Shown here in pieces: positions 17,350 to 28,767 of a stretch of DNA of 38,057 nucleotides. The translations under genes and the position numbers were made by a program. Below the pieces are notes generated by a model. It was not told the DNA's origin and did no database searches. It was given only the letters and a program-made list of their open reading frames with translations. Numbering within the stretch: position 1 is the first letter of the stretch; each line of letters begins with the position of its first letter. Origin of the DNA: Polynucleobacter sp. AM-25C3 (GTDB lineage: Bacteria > Pseudomonadota > Gammaproteobacteria > Burkholderiales > Burkholderiaceae); the NCBI RefSeq assembly GCF_018882335.1, contig NZ_JACVOS010000016.1:1-38057 (forward strand). Direction: 5' to 3'.

Positions 17350-18360
17350 ATGAGTGTCACTCTTGCTATCGATGCCATGGGCGGAGATCATGGGGTAGTT
17401 GTTACAGTCCCCGCTTGTTGCGATTTTCTCGAAAAACATGCCGATGTGAAGATTGCCTTGGTTGGTAATCCGGAAGCGCTCAAGCAAGCCTTGAGTAAAT
17501 TTCCAAGAGCGCCAATGGAGCGTATTCAAATTATTCCCGCCAGCGAAGTTGTCTTGATGGATGACCCTATTGAGGTAGCACTGCGTCGCAAAAAAGATTC
17601 TTCAATGCGTGTTGCCATTGAGCAAGTTAAAGAGGGTGCGGCTGATGCCATCATCTCCTCTGGCAATACGGGTGCCTTGATGGCTATTTCCCGCTACATT
17701 CTTAAAACTCTCGATGGTGTTGATCGCCCTGCGATCGCCACTGCGATCCCCAATGAAAAAGGCCGCGGCACCACGATGCTAGATCTTGGTGCTAACGCCG
17801 ATTGCGAGCCGATGCACTTGGTGCAATTTGCGCAGATGGCCAATGTGATGGTTCAGGTAGTTGACGGCACAGAAAATCCTTCTATCGGTCTTCTCAATAT
17901 TGGCGAAGAGGTGATTAAAGGTAATGAGGTGGTGAAGCAGACTAGTGAGTTACTGCGTCAAACTAACTTAAACTTTTATGGCAATGTAGAAGGTAATGAT
18001 ATTTTTAAAGGCACTACGGATATCGTGGTGTGCGATGGTTTTGTTGGCAATGTTGTCTTGAAGGCAAGCGAAGGCTTAGCAAAGATGATGAGTGGCTTGA
18101 TTAAGGAAGAATTTAATCGCTCCTGGCTTACTAAATTGATGGCGATCTGTGCCATGGTGCCATTGCTGCGCGTTCGCAAACGCGTTGATCATCGTCGCTA
18201 TAACGGTGCAGTGCTTTTAGGCTTGCGCGGTTGCGTAATTAAGAGCCATGGCTCTGCGGATCGTTTTGCATTTGGTTTTGCGCTTGATCGCGCATATGAA
18301 GCGGCAAAAAATCGCATGGTAGAGCGTATCGCTCAAGCTTTTGTGGTGGAGACAAAATAA
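17350..18360 (+). CDS. plsX: Phosphate acyltransferase PlsX
   Basis: Peripheral-membrane enzyme that makes acyl-phosphate from acyl-ACP and phosphate, feeding PlsY in phosphatidic acid synthesis. It has 336 residues. The N-terminal signature DAMGGDHG is at 8-15, and [25 protein letters not shown] and ICDG-type [13 protein letters not shown] blocks are all present. The ATG lies 36 nt past a terminator, so a promoter near 17315-17349 or read-through is required. It is followed by fabH two bases later. Confidence 0.96.
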   Translation: MSVTLAIDAMGGDHGVVVTVPACCDFLEKHADVKIALVGNPEALKQALSKFPRAPMERIQIIPASEVVLMDDPIEVALRRKKDSSMRVAIEQVKEGAADAIISSGNTGALMAISRYILKTLDGVDRPAIATAIPNEKGRGTTMLDLGANADCEPMHLVQFAQMANVMVQVVDGTENPSIGLLNIGEEVIKGNEVVKQTSELLRQTNLNFYGNVEGNDIFKGTTDIVVCDGFVGNVVLKASEGLAKMMSGLIKEEFNRSWLTKLMAICAMVPLLRVRKRVDHRRYNGAVLLGLRGCVIKSHGSADRFAFGFALDRAYEAAKNRMVERIAQAFVVETK

Positions 18361-18362
18361 TC

Positions 18363-19349
18363 ATGAGTACTTATTCACGGGTTGCAGGAACTGGAGGCTA
18401 TCTTCCTGAGTTGCGTTTAAGCAATCAAGATCTCGTTGAGCGTTTGGCGAAGATTGGCCTTGAGACTAGTGATGAATGGATTGTGACTCGAAGTGGTATC
18501 TCTGCACGTCACCTTGCCGCGGATAATCAACTCACAAGTGATTTAGCTGTCAAAGCTGCTCAAGTTGCCTTAGAAGCTGCTGCTTGTACATCAGAAGATC
18601 TCGACCTCATTATTTTGGCGACCTCGACCCCAGATCATTTAGGTGGTTTCCCAAGCACGGCTTGCGTAGTACAAGACAAGTTGGGCGCGCATACCAATTG
18701 CGCTGCATTTGATGTGCAGGCAGTCTGTGCTGGCTTTACTTACGCCCTAGCAATTGCGGATGCATTCATTCGCACCGGCACCTATAAAAAAGTATTGGTA
18801 CTTGGCGCAGAAACTTTTTCTCGTATCTTGGATTTTCAAGATCGCACGACTTCTGTTCTGTTTGGTGATGGCGCTGGTGCAGTGGTTCTGGAAGCTTCGT
18901 CTGAGCCGGGTATTTTGTCGACCGCTTTACATGCAGATGGTAGTCAGCGCGATATTTTGTGTGTGCCGGGGCGCGCCAAACAAGGCGGCGTAGAGGGTTC
19001 AGCATTCTTAACCATGGATGGGCCTGCAGTATTTAAGTTGGCAGTGAAGGTGCTAGAGCAGGTTGCTCATGAGGCTTTGGAAAAAGCCAATCTCAAGCCA
19101 GAACAAATCGATTGGCTAGTGCCACATCAAGCCAATATTCGCATCATGGAGAGCACGGCTCGCAAGATGGGTATGTCGATGGATAAAGTCATTGTGACCG
19201 TGCATGAACATGGCAATACTTCTGCTGCATCCATACCGCTTGCGCTGGACGCCGGCGTTCGCTCTGGTCAAATTCAACGTGGTCAACATCTCTTGCTAGA
19301 GGGTGTGGGCGGCGGCTTTGCTTGGGGTGCGGTAGCAATTAAGTACTAA
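18363..19349 (+). CDS. fabH: 3-oxoacyl-ACP synthase III (KAS III)
   Basis: Starts fatty-acid synthesis by condensing acetyl-CoA with malonyl-ACP. It has 328 residues. The catalytic triad is Cys122 (VQAVCAGF), His255 (VPHQANIR) and Asn285 ([10 protein letters not shown]). The C-terminal [10 protein letters not shown] glycine loop is intact. It starts two bases after plsX, so the two are translated from one mRNA. Confidence 0.97.
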   Translation: MSTYSRVAGTGGYLPELRLSNQDLVERLAKIGLETSDEWIVTRSGISARHLAADNQLTSDLAVKAAQVALEAAACTSEDLDLIILATSTPDHLGGFPSTACVVQDKLGAHTNCAAFDVQAVCAGFTYALAIADAFIRTGTYKKVLVLGAETFSRILDFQDRTTSVLFGDGAGAVVLEASSEPGILSTALHADGSQRDILCVPGRAKQGGVEGSAFLTMDGPAVFKLAVKVLEQVAHEALEKANLKPEQIDWLVPHQANIRIMESTARKMGMSMDKVIVTVHEHGNTSAASIPLALDAGVRSGQIQRGQHLLLEGVGGGFAWGAVAIKY

Positions 19350-19392
19350 GTAAAAGTAATTAATCAATAAACATCAATCAGCGATTATTCCT

Positions 19393-20328
19393 ATGACATT
19401 TGCATTCGTATTTCCTGGCCAAGGCTCCCAATCTGTTGGGATGCTCAATTCGATTTCTGATCGCCCTGAAGTCCGCGCGACTTTGGAAGAAGCTTCAGAA
19501 GCATTGGGTGAAGATGTTGCCAAACTCATTGCTGAAGGCCCTGCAGAAGCATTGTCTTTAACTACCAATACCCAGCCAGTAATGTTGACTGCAGCGATTG
19601 CGTTTTATCGCGCTTGGTTAGCCTCTGGCGGCGCCGTTCCTAAAATGATGGCAGGACATAGCCTGGGTGAATACTCTGCATTGGTTGCTGCGGGTGTTAT
19701 TTCATTTAAAGATGCGGTACCTTTGGTGCGCTTTCGTGCTGAAGCCATGCAATCTGCTGTACCAGTTGGCACAGGCGGTATGGCTGCGATCTTAGGCTTA
19801 GATGACGCGATCGTGATAGCGGTATGTGCAGAAGCTGCGGTAGCCTCTGGTGGTGTAGTTGAAGCGGTGAACTTTAATGCGCCAGGACAAGTGGTCATTG
19901 CTGGCGGCAGTGATGCGGTGACTAAGGCATGTGAAATGCTTAAGGCAGCAGGTGCGAAACGGGCTTTGCCATTGCCAGTCTCGGCACCATTTCATTCTTC
20001 TTTATTGCAGCCTGCCTCTGAAAAACTACAAGGCTATTTGGCCAATATCGAATTTAAGATCCCGATGATCTCTGTAATTAATAACGTGGACGTAGAAATC
20101 CTAAATGATCCCGCAGCCATTAAAGATGCCTTGGTACGTCAAGCTGCCAAGCCTGTGCGCTGGCAAGAGACTATCAATGCAATGGCTCAGCAAGGCATTA
20201 CTCAAGTGGTGGAATGTGGCCCTGGCAAAGTTTTGGCGGGATTGACTAAGCGCATCAATGAGAATGTTGTAGGCGTACCTATTTTTGATGAAGCCAGCCT
20301 CAATGAAGCTTTGACGACAGTGAAGTAA
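19393..20328 (+). CDS. fabD: Malonyl-CoA-ACP transacylase
   Basis: Moves malonyl groups from CoA to ACP. It has 311 residues. The nucleophile elbow GHSLGEYSA carries Ser90, the partner is His201 (VSAPFHSSLL), and the N-terminal FPGQGSQ at 7-13 forms the oxyanion region. A shorter VVECGPGKVL block near the C-terminus is typical. It lies between fabH and fabG in the standard fab order. Confidence 0.97.
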   Translation: MTFAFVFPGQGSQSVGMLNSISDRPEVRATLEEASEALGEDVAKLIAEGPAEALSLTTNTQPVMLTAAIAFYRAWLASGGAVPKMMAGHSLGEYSALVAAGVISFKDAVPLVRFRAEAMQSAVPVGTGGMAAILGLDDAIVIAVCAEAAVASGGVVEAVNFNAPGQVVIAGGSDAVTKACEMLKAAGAKRALPLPVSAPFHSSLLQPASEKLQGYLANIEFKIPMISVINNVDVEILNDPAAIKDALVRQAAKPVRWQETINAMAQQGITQVVECGPGKVLAGLTKRINENVVGVPIFDEASLNEALTTVK

Positions 20329-20382
20329 AAAAGAATCTAGAAATAATTAAGAACCCAAAATAAGAAACAAGGGAAGACAAAT

Positions 20383-21126
20383 ATGAATCTCGACTTAAGC
20401 GGACAAATTGCATTAGTGACCGGCGCATCACGCGGTATTGGTCAGGCTATTGCAGATGAGTTGGTGAAATGTGGCGCCAAAGTAATTGGTACTGCTACCT
20501 CTGGGGACGGCGCTAAAGCCATTAACGCTCGTTTACAGGCGAGTGGTGGTCGAGGCGAGGTATTGAATGTGACTGATCCAAAGGCGTGTGAGGACATCAT
20601 TGATTTGATCGTGAAGGATTTTGGCGGCATCAGTATTTTGGTGAATAACGCTGGCATTACCCGCGATAACTTAGCAATGCGCATGAAAACAGACGAGTGG
20701 ACCGATGTTATTGATACCAATTTGAGTGCGGTTTTCCGTTTGGCTCAGGCGGTAATGCGTCCAATGATGAAGGCGCGCGCTGGTCGGATTATCAATATCA
20801 CCTCTATTGTTGGCCATATGGGCAACCCAGGTCAGGCCAATTACGCTGCTGCTAAAGCTGGGGTTTCTGGCATGACACGCGCCTTGGCTCGTGAAATCGG
20901 TAGCCGCAATATCACTGTTAATTGCGTTGCTCCAGGCTTTATTGATACTGATATGACCCGCGCTTTGAGCGAAGAGCAGCAAAATGCCCTAAAAGCGAAC
21001 ATTCCCTTGGCTCGCCTCGGCAGTCCTGAGGATGTAGCTCAAGCAGTGGCATTTTTAGCCTCTCCAGCCGCTGGATATATTACGGGTAACACCTTACATG
21101 TCAATGGCGGCCTCTATTTAGCTTAA
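20383..21126 (+). CDS. fabG: 3-oxoacyl-ACP reductase
   Basis: NADPH-dependent short-chain dehydrogenase that reduces 3-oxoacyl-ACP in each elongation round. It has 247 residues. The cofactor motif is GASRGIG at 14-20, NNAG at 88-91, and the catalytic residues are Ser141, Tyr154 and Lys158 (YAAAK). A purine-rich AAGGGAAG site precedes the ATG. Context inside the fab cluster makes FabG secure rather than a generic SDR. Confidence 0.97.
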   Translation: MNLDLSGQIALVTGASRGIGQAIADELVKCGAKVIGTATSGDGAKAINARLQASGGRGEVLNVTDPKACEDIIDLIVKDFGGISILVNNAGITRDNLAMRMKTDEWTDVIDTNLSAVFRLAQAVMRPMMKARAGRIINITSIVGHMGNPGQANYAAAKAGVSGMTRALAREIGSRNITVNCVAPGFIDTDMTRALSEEQQNALKANIPLARLGSPEDVAQAVAFLASPAAGYITGNTLHVNGGLYLA

Positions 21127-21230
21127 AAATAAAGCAGGAATTTGATCATTTTTTTGACGGATTTACTAATTTAGTCCGCCAAGCTGATAAAATTCTTTTC
21201 ATCGTTTTTTTACAACCCTTGGGGGAATTA

Positions 21231-21473
21231 ATGGATAACATCGAACAACGCGTTAAGAAGATCGTCGCTGAGCAATTGGGCGTCGCAGAAGCAGATATCA
21301 AGAATGAATCTTCTTTTGTGAATGACTTGGGCGCAGACTCTCTTGACACTGTTGAATTGGTAATGGCTTTGGAAGATGAATTCGGGATTGAAATTCCGGA
21401 TGAAGAAGCTGAAAAAATTACTACTGTTCAGCTCGCTATCGATTTTGCTCAGTCCAAAGCTCAGCAGGGTTAA
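21231..21473 (+). CDS. acpP: Acyl carrier protein
   Basis: 80-residue acidic carrier whose Ser37 in [12 protein letters not shown] receives the 4'-phosphopantetheine arm from AcpS (encoded at 30265). The ATG at 21231 is preferred. A TTG at 21219 would add MGEL but would sit on top of the GGGGGA ribosome-binding sequence. A 104-bp gap with T-rich sequence separates it from fabG and probably contains its own promoter, as this protein is needed in large amounts. Confidence 0.97.
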   Translation: MDNIEQRVKKIVAEQLGVAEADIKNESSFVNDLGADSLDTVELVMALEDEFGIEIPDEEAEKITTVQLAIDFAQSKAQQG

Positions 21474-21501
21474 TTCCCTAGCTTAGTTAATAGCTATTAC
21501 T

Positions 21502-22749
21502 GTGTCAGCATCAAATGGCCGTCGCCGGGTTGTTGTTACCGGTTTAGGCCTTATTTCACCTGTTGGTAACTCGGTTGATGCAGCCTGGTCTAATTTGCTC
21601 GCGGGCAAATCCGGCATCGCTACTATCACGAAGTTTGACCACACTCCGCTCAGCGTGCATTTCGCTGGCGAGGTGAAGGATTTCAATGTCGAGGAATATG
21701 TTTCTGCAAAAGAAGCGCGCCATATGGATACTTTTATCCATTACGGTATCGCTGCTGGATCACAAGCGATTCGCGATAGCGGTCTACAGGTAACGGAAGA
21801 GAACGCTGAGCGCGTTGGCGTTATGGTTGGTTCAGGCATTGGCGGCCTGCCGATGATTGAAGAAACCGGCGCTGAATTACTCGCTCGCGGTCCTCGTCGT
21901 ATCTCCCCATTCTTTGTACCAGGCTCAATCATTAATATGATTTCAGGGCACCTTAGCATCTTGTTTGGTCTTAAAGGTCCAAACGTTGCTGCAGTGACAG
22001 CCTGTACCACTGGTTTGCATAGTATTGGATTGGCAGCTCGCTTAATTCAGTACGGTGATGCCGATGTGATGGTGGCTGGCGGCGCTGAATCGACTATTTC
22101 TGCTTTAGGTGTGGGTGGTTTCGCTTCAGCCCGTGCATTGTCGACACGTAATGATGACCCTGCAACTGCTTCACGTCCATGGGACAGGGACCGCGATGGT
22201 TTCGTTCTGGGTGAGGGTGCTGGCGTTGTTGTTCTTGAAGAGTATGAGCATGCTAAGGCCCGTGGCGCAAAAATCTACTGTGAGCTCTTGGGCTTCGGTA
22301 TGAGTGGCGACGCATATCACATGACTGCGCCAAATATGGATGGCCCACGTCGTTGCATGCTCAATGCTATGCGCGATGCCGGCTTGAATGCCGATCAAAT
22401 TGACTACATTAATGCGCACGGCACCTCTACACCTTTGGGTGACAAGAATGAAACTGCTGCCATTAAGGCTGCCCTTGGCGATCACGCCAAGAAGACCTTG
22501 ATTAACTCTACTAAGTCGATGACTGGCCACCTTTTAGGCGGTGCAGGCGGCTTAGAGTCTGTCTTTACTATTCTGGCTTTACATAACCAGAAGTCTCCAC
22601 CAACAATCAATATCTTCAATCAAGATCCAGAGTGTGATTTGGACTACTGCGCCAATACTGCTCGCGATGTGAAGATTGACCATGCCGTTAAAAATAACTT
22701 TGGCTTTGGGGGTACTAACGGTACCTTGATTTTTGGCAAATTGACCTAA
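21502..22749 (+). CDS. fabF: 3-oxoacyl-ACP synthase II (KAS II)
   Basis: Elongates acyl-ACP with malonyl-ACP and sets the balance of long and unsaturated chains. It has 415 residues. The catalytic Cys168 is in [10 protein letters not shown], His306 in [11 protein letters not shown] and His343 in [11 protein letters not shown]. The start is GTG (21502-21504), 28 bp after acpP; no in-frame ATG exists before the conserved RVVVTGLG strand. It ends the fab cluster. Confidence 0.97.
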   Translation: MSASNGRRRVVVTGLGLISPVGNSVDAAWSNLLAGKSGIATITKFDHTPLSVHFAGEVKDFNVEEYVSAKEARHMDTFIHYGIAAGSQAIRDSGLQVTEENAERVGVMVGSGIGGLPMIEETGAELLARGPRRISPFFVPGSIINMISGHLSILFGLKGPNVAAVTACTTGLHSIGLAARLIQYGDADVMVAGGAESTISALGVGGFASARALSTRNDDPATASRPWDRDRDGFVLGEGAGVVVLEEYEHAKARGAKIYCELLGFGMSGDAYHMTAPNMDGPRRCMLNAMRDAGLNADQIDYINAHGTSTPLGDKNETAAIKAALGDHAKKTLINSTKSMTGHLLGGAGGLESVFTILALHNQKSPPTINIFNQDPECDLDYCANTARDVKIDHAVKNNFGFGGTNGTLIFGKLT

Positions 22750-22819
22750 TATCCTTAGTAGGCCATTTCCTTTTCTTCTTCTTTAATTATTGGTTTTTAC
22801 CAAGCAGGCTTATAGCATC

Positions 22820-24268
22820 ATGAAAAAGTATCTTATTGCGCTCTTGGCTACCTTTAGCTTAGGGCAAATTGCATTTATTCCTTTTGCCTCTGCGCAAACT
22901 CCACGCGTAGCTATCCCTGATTTTGCGGATCTGGTTGAACGCGCTAGCCCTGCGGTTGTGAACATCCGCACTACTGAAAAAGTGATACAGCAGCAAGCCC
23001 AGGGTGGCATTCCTGGGATGCCCGAGGATCAAGCAGAATTCTTCCGTCGTTTCTTTGGGGTGCCTATTCCAGGATTGCCTAATGGACCAAAGCAGGCACA
23101 ACCAAACCCTGGCAAGCCACAAGAGGCTGATCGTGGCGTGGGCTCAGGTTTCATTATTGATTCCAATGGCATGATTTTGACTAATGCCCATGTGGTTGAG
23201 GGTGCGAATACTATTTACGTGACTTTGACTGATAAGCGTGAATACAAGGCAAAGCTATTGGGAATGGATAAACGAACCGATGTAGCTGTTGTCAAAATCG
23301 ATGCACGTGACTTGCCTAAATTACCTCTCGGTGATTCTTCACGGGTTAGGGTCGGTGAGTGGGTATTGGCGATTGGATCGCCATTTGGCTTAGAAAATAC
23401 TGTCACCGCAGGAATTGTGTCCGCTAAGAGTCGCGATACTGGCGACTATTTGCCATTCATTCAGACTGACGTAGCCGTTAATCCTGGTAACTCTGGTGGC
23501 CCCCTATTAAATACCGCTGGACAGGTTATTGGTATTAACTCCCAGATCTTTAGCCGCTCTGGGGGATACATGGGTATCTCCTTTGCAATTCCGATTGATG
23601 AGGCGATGCGCGTAGCAGACCAATTGCGTACTAATGGAAAAATGACGCGTGGCCGCATTGGCGTCGCCTTAGGTGAAATGACCAAAGAGATTGCTGAAAG
23701 CCTAGGCTTAGGTAAGCCGCGTGGTGCTTATGTTCGCAATGTGGAACCTGGTGGCCCAGCAGCAGCTGGTGGGATTGAATCTGGCGATGTGATTCTCAGC
23801 TTTAATGGCCGTGATATTGGTAAATCTACCGATCTGCCTAGAGCGGTTGGCGAGACTAAGCCCGGAACCGGTGCATCAGTGCAGGTTTGGCGCAAAGGGA
23901 GCACTAAAGACCTGATGGTGACGGTGGTTGATACCGAAGTTGGTCAGGCTGCTGTTAAGAAGTCAGATAGTTCTGGTGCATCTGGCGGAAACGCGAATTC
24001 TCTTGGGGTAGCTGTTGCGGAGCCCTCAGATAGCAAGAAGAAGGAGCTCAATATCCGTGGTGGCGTTGAGGTTACTGGTCTGGGAGATGGTCCTCTAGCG
24101 CGGGCAGGGGTGCGCCCAGGGGATGTCATTATTCGGATTGCAGATGCCGATATCACAGGGGTAAAGCAGTTTGAGAGCCTGGTTAAGGGTTTGGATGCCA
24201 ATAAGACGGTGCCTGTATTTGTTCGTAGGGCGGATAGCACCATGGTGATCCCAGTAAGGCCAAAATAA
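22820..24268 (+). CDS. Do-family periplasmic serine protease (DegP/DegQ/MucD type)
   Basis: Periplasmic protease/chaperone of 482 residues that removes damaged envelope proteins. From the ATG at 22820 a signal peptide of about 25 residues ends at FASA before Gln. The catalytic triad is His124 (LTNAHVVEGA), Asp154 (RTDVAVVKI) and Ser225 (NPGNSGGPLL). Two PDZ domains follow, with GAYVRNVEPGGPAAAGG and GVEVTGLGDGPLARAGV as their core loops. A TTG 30 nt upstream would add ten residues before the signal peptide and is unlikely. It lies directly between fabF and lepA. In many relatives rpoE, rseA and rseB precede it (the mucD arrangement), but only 70 bp are found here. Confidence 0.93.
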   Translation: MKKYLIALLATFSLGQIAFIPFASAQTPRVAIPDFADLVERASPAVVNIRTTEKVIQQQAQGGIPGMPEDQAEFFRRFFGVPIPGLPNGPKQAQPNPGKPQEADRGVGSGFIIDSNGMILTNAHVVEGANTIYVTLTDKREYKAKLLGMDKRTDVAVVKIDARDLPKLPLGDSSRVRVGEWVLAIGSPFGLENTVTAGIVSAKSRDTGDYLPFIQTDVAVNPGNSGGPLLNTAGQVIGINSQIFSRSGGYMGISFAIPIDEAMRVADQLRTNGKMTRGRIGVALGEMTKEIAESLGLGKPRGAYVRNVEPGGPAAAGGIESGDVILSFNGRDIGKSTDLPRAVGETKPGTGASVQVWRKGSTKDLMVTVVDTEVGQAAVKKSDSSGASGGNANSLGVAVAEPSDSKKKELNIRGGVEVTGLGDGPLARAGVRPGDVIIRIADADITGVKQFESLVKGLDANKTVPVFVRRADSTMVIPVRPK

Positions 24269-24412
24269 GCAAAAACCTCGGTTTTTGGATGAAATAAACG
24301 GGTTTGGTGCCAGTTTGGCATCACCCATTACAATCACTTTAAGACGACTTTTTGCAGCGCATCATCGTGGTGCGTTCTGACAAGGCGTTTTTTGAAGACC
24401 ACATAAGACGCT

Positions 24413-26218
24413 ATGGATTTAATCCGCAATTTTTCTATCATCGCCCATATCGATCACGGCAAATCAACGCTTGCTGATCGCATTATTCAGTTATGCGGCG
24501 GTCTCACTGATCGTGAAATGGAAGCCCAAGTTCTTGATTCTATGGACATCGAGCGTGAGCGCGGCATCACCATTAAAGCGCAAACTGCCGCCCTGTCTTA
24601 TAAAGCCAAAGATGGCAAGGTTTATAAAATCAATCTGATTGATACGCCGGGTCACGTTGACTTCTCGTATGAGGTGAGTCGCTCTCTATCTGCATGCGAA
24701 GGTGCATTGCTAGTGGTGGATGCCAGCCAAGGCGTTGAAGCACAAACTGTTGCCAACTGTTACATGGCTCTTGAGTTAGGTGTTGAAGTAGTGCCGGTAC
24801 TCAATAAGATTGATTTGCCACAAGCTGATCCTGAGCGTGCTAAACAAGAAATTGAAGATGTGATTGGCATTGATGCATCCGATGCTGTGACATGCTCAGC
24901 CAAAACAGGTATGGGTGTTGCAGAAGTCATCGAGGAAATGATTGCGCGCGTGCCTCCACCAAAAGGTAGTGCAACAGATCCATTACAAGCCTTGATTATT
25001 GATTCTTGGTTTGATAACTATGTCGGCGTGGTGATGTTGGTGCGTGTTGTTAACGGCACCTTAAAGCCAAAAGAAAAAATTACCCTCATGGCAAATGGTT
25101 CAAGCCATTTAGTTGAGCATGTCGGCGTGTTTAGCCCGAAGTCAGTAGATCGTCCAGAGCTATCTGCTGGTCAAGTAGGCTTTGTGATTGCGGGCATTAA
25201 AGAATTAAAAGCCGCCAAGGTGGGTGACACGGTCACCCATACACCAGGGCAGCAAGGCCGAGTACCCGCTACCGAACCGCTGCCTGGTTTTAAAGAGGTC
25301 AAGCCTCAAGTTTTTGCGGGTCTTTATCCAGTAGAGGCTAGTGAGTACGATCAATTGCGCGAATCTTTGGAGAAGCTGCAATTAAATGATGCTTCACTCT
25401 TGTATGAGCCAGAGGTATCACAGGCTTTAGGATTTGGATTCCGTTGTGGCTTCCTTGGTTTGCTCCACATGGAGATTGTGCAAGAGCGTTTAGAGCGTCA
25501 GTACGGCATGAATCTCATCACTACTGCCCCAACGGTGGTGTACCAAGTAGAGCAATCAGATGGAACCATCTTATCGGTAGACAACCCTTCAAAGATGCCA
25601 GAGGCTAGCAAGATCAATACGATTCTTGAGCCGATTGTGACGGTCAATCTGTATATGCCGCAAGAGTATGTCGGTGCAATTATTACCTTATGCGTTGGCA
25701 AACGGGGCATTCAGATGGATATGAATTACCTTGGACGTCAAGTCAAACTCACTTATGAGTTACCGATGGCCGAGATTGTGTTGGACTTCTTTGACAAGAT
25801 GAAATCCATCTCGCGCGGTTATGCATCGATGGATTACGAGTTCAAAGAATATCGCCCAGCTGATGTGGTCAAGGTTGATATTCTGATTAACGGCGAGCGG
25901 GTGGATGCGCTCTCAGTGATCGTGCATAGAAGCAATAGTCAGCATCGCGGGCGCGAAGTGGTCGCGAAGATGCGCGGCATTATTCCGCGTCAAATGTTTG
26001 ATGTAGCTATTCAGGCGGCGATTGGTAGCAATATTGTTGCCCGTGAAAACGTCAAAGCATTGCGTAAAAACGTATTGGCTAAGTGTTACGGTGGCGACAT
26101 CTCTCGTAAGCGTAAATTATTAGAGAAGCAAAAAGAAGGTAAGAAGCGCATGAAGCAGGTGGGTAATGTGGAAATTCCACAAGAAGCCTTCTTGGCGATT
26201 TTGCAGGTGGACGACTAA
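24413..26218 (+). CDS. lepA: Elongation factor 4 (back-translocating GTPase LepA)
   Basis: Ribosome-associated GTPase of 601 residues (E. coli 599). The P-loop AHIDHGKST is at 11-19. Switch II is DTPGHVDF and the guanine-specificity motif is NKID. The LepA-specific C-terminal domain is seen in the block with [20 protein letters not shown]. It shares one base with lepB (TAATG), so the two are translationally coupled, as is usual. The 144 bp upstream contain a short 6-bp A/T-rich hairpin with a CTCG loop at 24272-24287 that could weakly terminate the protease transcript. Confidence 0.97.
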   Translation: MDLIRNFSIIAHIDHGKSTLADRIIQLCGGLTDREMEAQVLDSMDIERERGITIKAQTAALSYKAKDGKVYKINLIDTPGHVDFSYEVSRSLSACEGALLVVDASQGVEAQTVANCYMALELGVEVVPVLNKIDLPQADPERAKQEIEDVIGIDASDAVTCSAKTGMGVAEVIEEMIARVPPPKGSATDPLQALIIDSWFDNYVGVVMLVRVVNGTLKPKEKITLMANGSSHLVEHVGVFSPKSVDRPELSAGQVGFVIAGIKELKAAKVGDTVTHTPGQQGRVPATEPLPGFKEVKPQVFAGLYPVEASEYDQLRESLEKLQLNDASLLYEPEVSQALGFGFRCGFLGLLHMEIVQERLERQYGMNLITTAPTVVYQVEQSDGTILSVDNPSKMPEASKINTILEPIVTVNLYMPQEYVGAIITLCVGKRGIQMDMNYLGRQVKLTYELPMAEIVLDFFDKMKSISRGYASMDYEFKEYRPADVVKVDILINGERVDALSVIVHRSNSQHRGREVVAKMRGIIPRQMFDVAIQAAIGSNIVARENVKALRKNVLAKCYGGDISRKRKLLEKQKEGKKRMKQVGNVEIPQEAFLAILQVDD

Positions 26219-27024
26219 TGAACTTTGCACTTATTCTATTTATCCTGGTGGTGGTTTCTGGCATTGCTTGGATTGCTGACAGATACTATTTCGCTCCACA
26301 AAGACGTATTGCTGGTATCGACCGCATGCCATTGTGGTTGGAATATACGGCAGGATTCTTTCCAGTGATTTGTGCGGTGTTTGTGCTTCGCTCTTTTCTT
26401 GTGGAGCCATTTAAGATTCCTTCTGGATCGATGATCCCCACATTGCAAATTGGCGATTTTATTTTGGTGAATAAGTTCACCTATGGTATTCGCTTGCCAG
26501 TGATTAATCAGAAGGTTGTAGAGCTGGGTTCTCCCAGGCGTGGCGACGTAGTGGTGTTCCGTTACCCTCGTGACGAATCTGTTGACTACATCAAGCGCAT
26601 TGTGGCTTTGCCTGGCGACACTATCACTTATCAAGATAAACGTTTAACAGTAAATGGCCAGCCATTGCAATACAGTGGTGGCGAACCTTACCTAGACCCT
26701 GAAAATATGCGTTACGCCAAACGTTTTGCAGAATCCTTTCCTGTAGATCTTGGTGGTAACAAGCACGAGATTTTGAATGATCCAGATCGTCCTGCCGGCA
26801 TGTTCCCTGCAGAGCGTTTTCCCGGATTTGAAAACTGCCAATATCAAAATGCTGGACTCACTTGCAAGGTACCCGCAGGACATTACTTTGCCATGGGCGA
26901 TAACCGCGATAACAGTGCTGATTCTCGTTATTGGGGATTTGTGCCGGATAAAAACATTGTTGGTAAAGCGTTCTTTGTTTGGTTGAATCTTGGAAATCTT
27001 GGCCGTATTGGCGGCTTCGAATAA
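26218..27024 (+). CDS. lepB: Signal peptidase I
   Basis: Inner-membrane protease that removes signal peptides from exported proteins. It has 268 residues. Two N-terminal hydrophobic segments lie at about 2-20 and 43-60. The catalytic serine is Ser71 (PSGSMIPT) and the general base Lys126 ([12 protein letters not shown]). The [11 protein letters not shown] box is near the C-terminus. It follows lepA with a one-base overlap and precedes rnc by four bases. Confidence 0.96.
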   Translation: MNFALILFILVVVSGIAWIADRYYFAPQRRIAGIDRMPLWLEYTAGFFPVICAVFVLRSFLVEPFKIPSGSMIPTLQIGDFILVNKFTYGIRLPVINQKVVELGSPRRGDVVVFRYPRDESVDYIKRIVALPGDTITYQDKRLTVNGQPLQYSGGEPYLDPENMRYAKRFAESFPVDLGGNKHEILNDPDRPAGMFPAERFPGFENCQYQNAGLTCKVPAGHYFAMGDNRDNSADSRYWGFVPDKNIVGKAFFVWLNLGNLGRIGGFE

Positions 27025-27028
27025 AGTT

Positions 27029-27820
27029 ATGAACGCCCGCGCCACTATCGAAGCTGCACCGCTACAAGCGCAACTTGGTTACACGTTTAAAAAGTTAGAG
27101 TTGCTTAATCAAGCACTCACGCATCGCAGTCACAGCAAGAAGAATAATGAGCGCTTAGAGTTTTTGGGTGACTCCATTCTCAATTGCGTAGTTGCTGAAA
27201 TGCTCTATGAGCGCTATTCCGATTTGGATGAGGGCGACCTTTCTCGTGTGCGAGCAAACTTAGTCAAGCAGCAAGCTTTATATGAGATTGCCCAAACATT
27301 ATCTTTGTCGGACTACCTTCACTTGGGTGAAGGCGAGCTAAAGAGTGGGGGATTTCGTCGCCCATCTATTCTGGCTGACACACTCGAAGCGGTAACTGGA
27401 GCAATCTTTTTGGATGGTGGTTTTGATGCAGCTAAGACATGTCTGCGCAAACTCTATTCGATCATCTTGGCGCATGTCGATCCTAAAACTTTGGGTAAAG
27501 ATGACAAGACCTTATTGCAAGAGTGTTTACAAAGCTATCAACTGCCTTTGCCTACCTATAACGTCACAGGCACTAGCGGCGCTGCTCATAACCAGCAGTT
27601 TGAGGTTGAATGTTTAATACCCAACCTCAAGGTGTCTGTTAAAGGTGAGGGTGCTTCACGCCGTGCGGCTGAACAAGCGGCGGCGAAGTTAGCTTTAATC
27701 GCCGCTCAAAAAGCCTTGCCACAAGAATTAGGTAAGCCTAAAAAGACTCGGTCAGCCAAAAAGAAAGCAGCAAAAAAAGTGGCGACTGAAGAGCAGTTAA
27801 ATCTTAAGCTGAAGGGCTAA
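27029..27820 (+). CDS. rnc: Ribonuclease III
   Basis: Double-strand-specific endoribonuclease that matures rRNA and cleaves structured mRNA. From the ATG at 27029 it has 263 residues. The signature [10 protein letters not shown] is at 40-49, with metal ligands Glu41, Glu44, Asp48, Asp117 and Glu120, matching E. coli positions plus three. The dsRNA-binding domain follows ([21 protein letters not shown]) and the chain ends in a Lys/Ala-rich tail of about 30 residues. A TTG 39 nt upstream keeps the frame open but lies inside lepB and has no conserved sequence. It stands in the lepB-rnc-era-recO order typical of proteobacteria. Confidence 0.96.
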   Translation: MNARATIEAAPLQAQLGYTFKKLELLNQALTHRSHSKKNNERLEFLGDSILNCVVAEMLYERYSDLDEGDLSRVRANLVKQQALYEIAQTLSLSDYLHLGEGELKSGGFRRPSILADTLEAVTGAIFLDGGFDAAKTCLRKLYSIILAHVDPKTLGKDDKTLLQECLQSYQLPLPTYNVTGTSGAAHNQQFEVECLIPNLKVSVKGEGASRRAAEQAAAKLALIAAQKALPQELGKPKKTRSAKKKAAKKVATEEQLNLKLKG

Positions 27821-27822
27821 TC

Positions 27823-28761
27823 GTGTTTAGATGCGGCACTATCGCCATTGTTGGCCGTCCCAATATGGGCAAATCGACTCTCTTGAATGCTTTGGTTGGC
27901 CAGAAGATCAGCATCACCTCTCGGAAGGCGCAAACCACGCGCCATCGAATTTTAGGTATTCAGAATCGTGAAGAGGCGCAGTTCATCTTCATTGATACGC
28001 CAGGCTTTCAAACGCGTTTGATGAATACCCTCAACAAGGCCTTAAACCGCACAGTAACCACTGCCTTGCAAGATGTGAATGTAGCTTGCTTTGTGGTTGA
28101 GGCTGGTTACTTTGGTGAGGATGACAAGAAGGTACTTCGCCTACTTCCAAACGACTTGCCAGTAGTTTTGGTGTTAAATAAATTGGATTTATTCAATAGT
28201 CGCTTTCAGACTCCGTCTGAGCGTGATCAAGCTTTGCTTAATTTCATGAAAGAAATGAGTCAGCCTTGGAGTGATCTAGGTGGCCATGAAGATCAAAATA
28301 AATGTGAATTTACTGAGATCGTCCCAATGAGTGCCAAAAGCCCTGGGGATATTGAAAGATTACTAGATGTGCTTGAGAGTTATTTGCCCGAAGCTGAGGC
28401 TGTTTACGATGGCGACACCATCACTGATCGCAGCGAGCGTTTTCTGGCTGCTGAAATCTTGCGTGAAAAGGTCTTCCGCTTTACTGGTGAGGAGTTGCCT
28501 TACACCAGCACCGTGGTGATTGATCAGTTCAAGATGGACGGCAAGATGCGTCGTATCGCAGCGACGATTTTGGTGGATCGTGATAGTCATAAGGCCATGA
28601 TTATTGGCGCCAAAGGCGAGCGACTCAAGAAGATCTCTACCGATGCCCGTATTGATATGGAAAAGCTCTTTGACGGCAAAGTCTTTTTGGAAACTTGGGT
28701 CAAGGTGAAGCGCGGTTGGGCTGATGATCGTGCTGAGTTGCGGGCGCAAGGTTTAGAGTAA
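27823..28761 (+). CDS. era: GTPase Era
   Basis: Binds the 3' end of 16S rRNA and helps assemble the 30S subunit. It has 312 residues. The P-loop is GRPNMGKS at 11-18, where most Era proteins have Val in place of Met. Then come DTPG and NKLD, and a C-terminal KH RNA-binding domain with the [13 protein letters not shown] loop. The start is GTG, two bases after the rnc stop. The gene runs on to recO with a 6-nt gap. Confidence 0.96.
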   Translation: MFRCGTIAIVGRPNMGKSTLLNALVGQKISITSRKAQTTRHRILGIQNREEAQFIFIDTPGFQTRLMNTLNKALNRTVTTALQDVNVACFVVEAGYFGEDDKKVLRLLPNDLPVVLVLNKLDLFNSRFQTPSERDQALLNFMKEMSQPWSDLGGHEDQNKCEFTEIVPMSAKSPGDIERLLDVLESYLPEAEAVYDGDTITDRSERFLAAEILREKVFRFTGEELPYTSTVVIDQFKMDGKMRRIAATILVDRDSHKAMIIGAKGERLKKISTDARIDMEKLFDGKVFLETWVKVKRGWADDRAELRAQGLE

Positions 28762-28767
28762 ATCGCC

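Noticed and set aside
26990..27028. TTG start extending RNase III by 13 residues into lepB
   Set aside because: The extra residues are lepB DNA in another frame, and the ATG at 27029 gives the normal family N-terminus.
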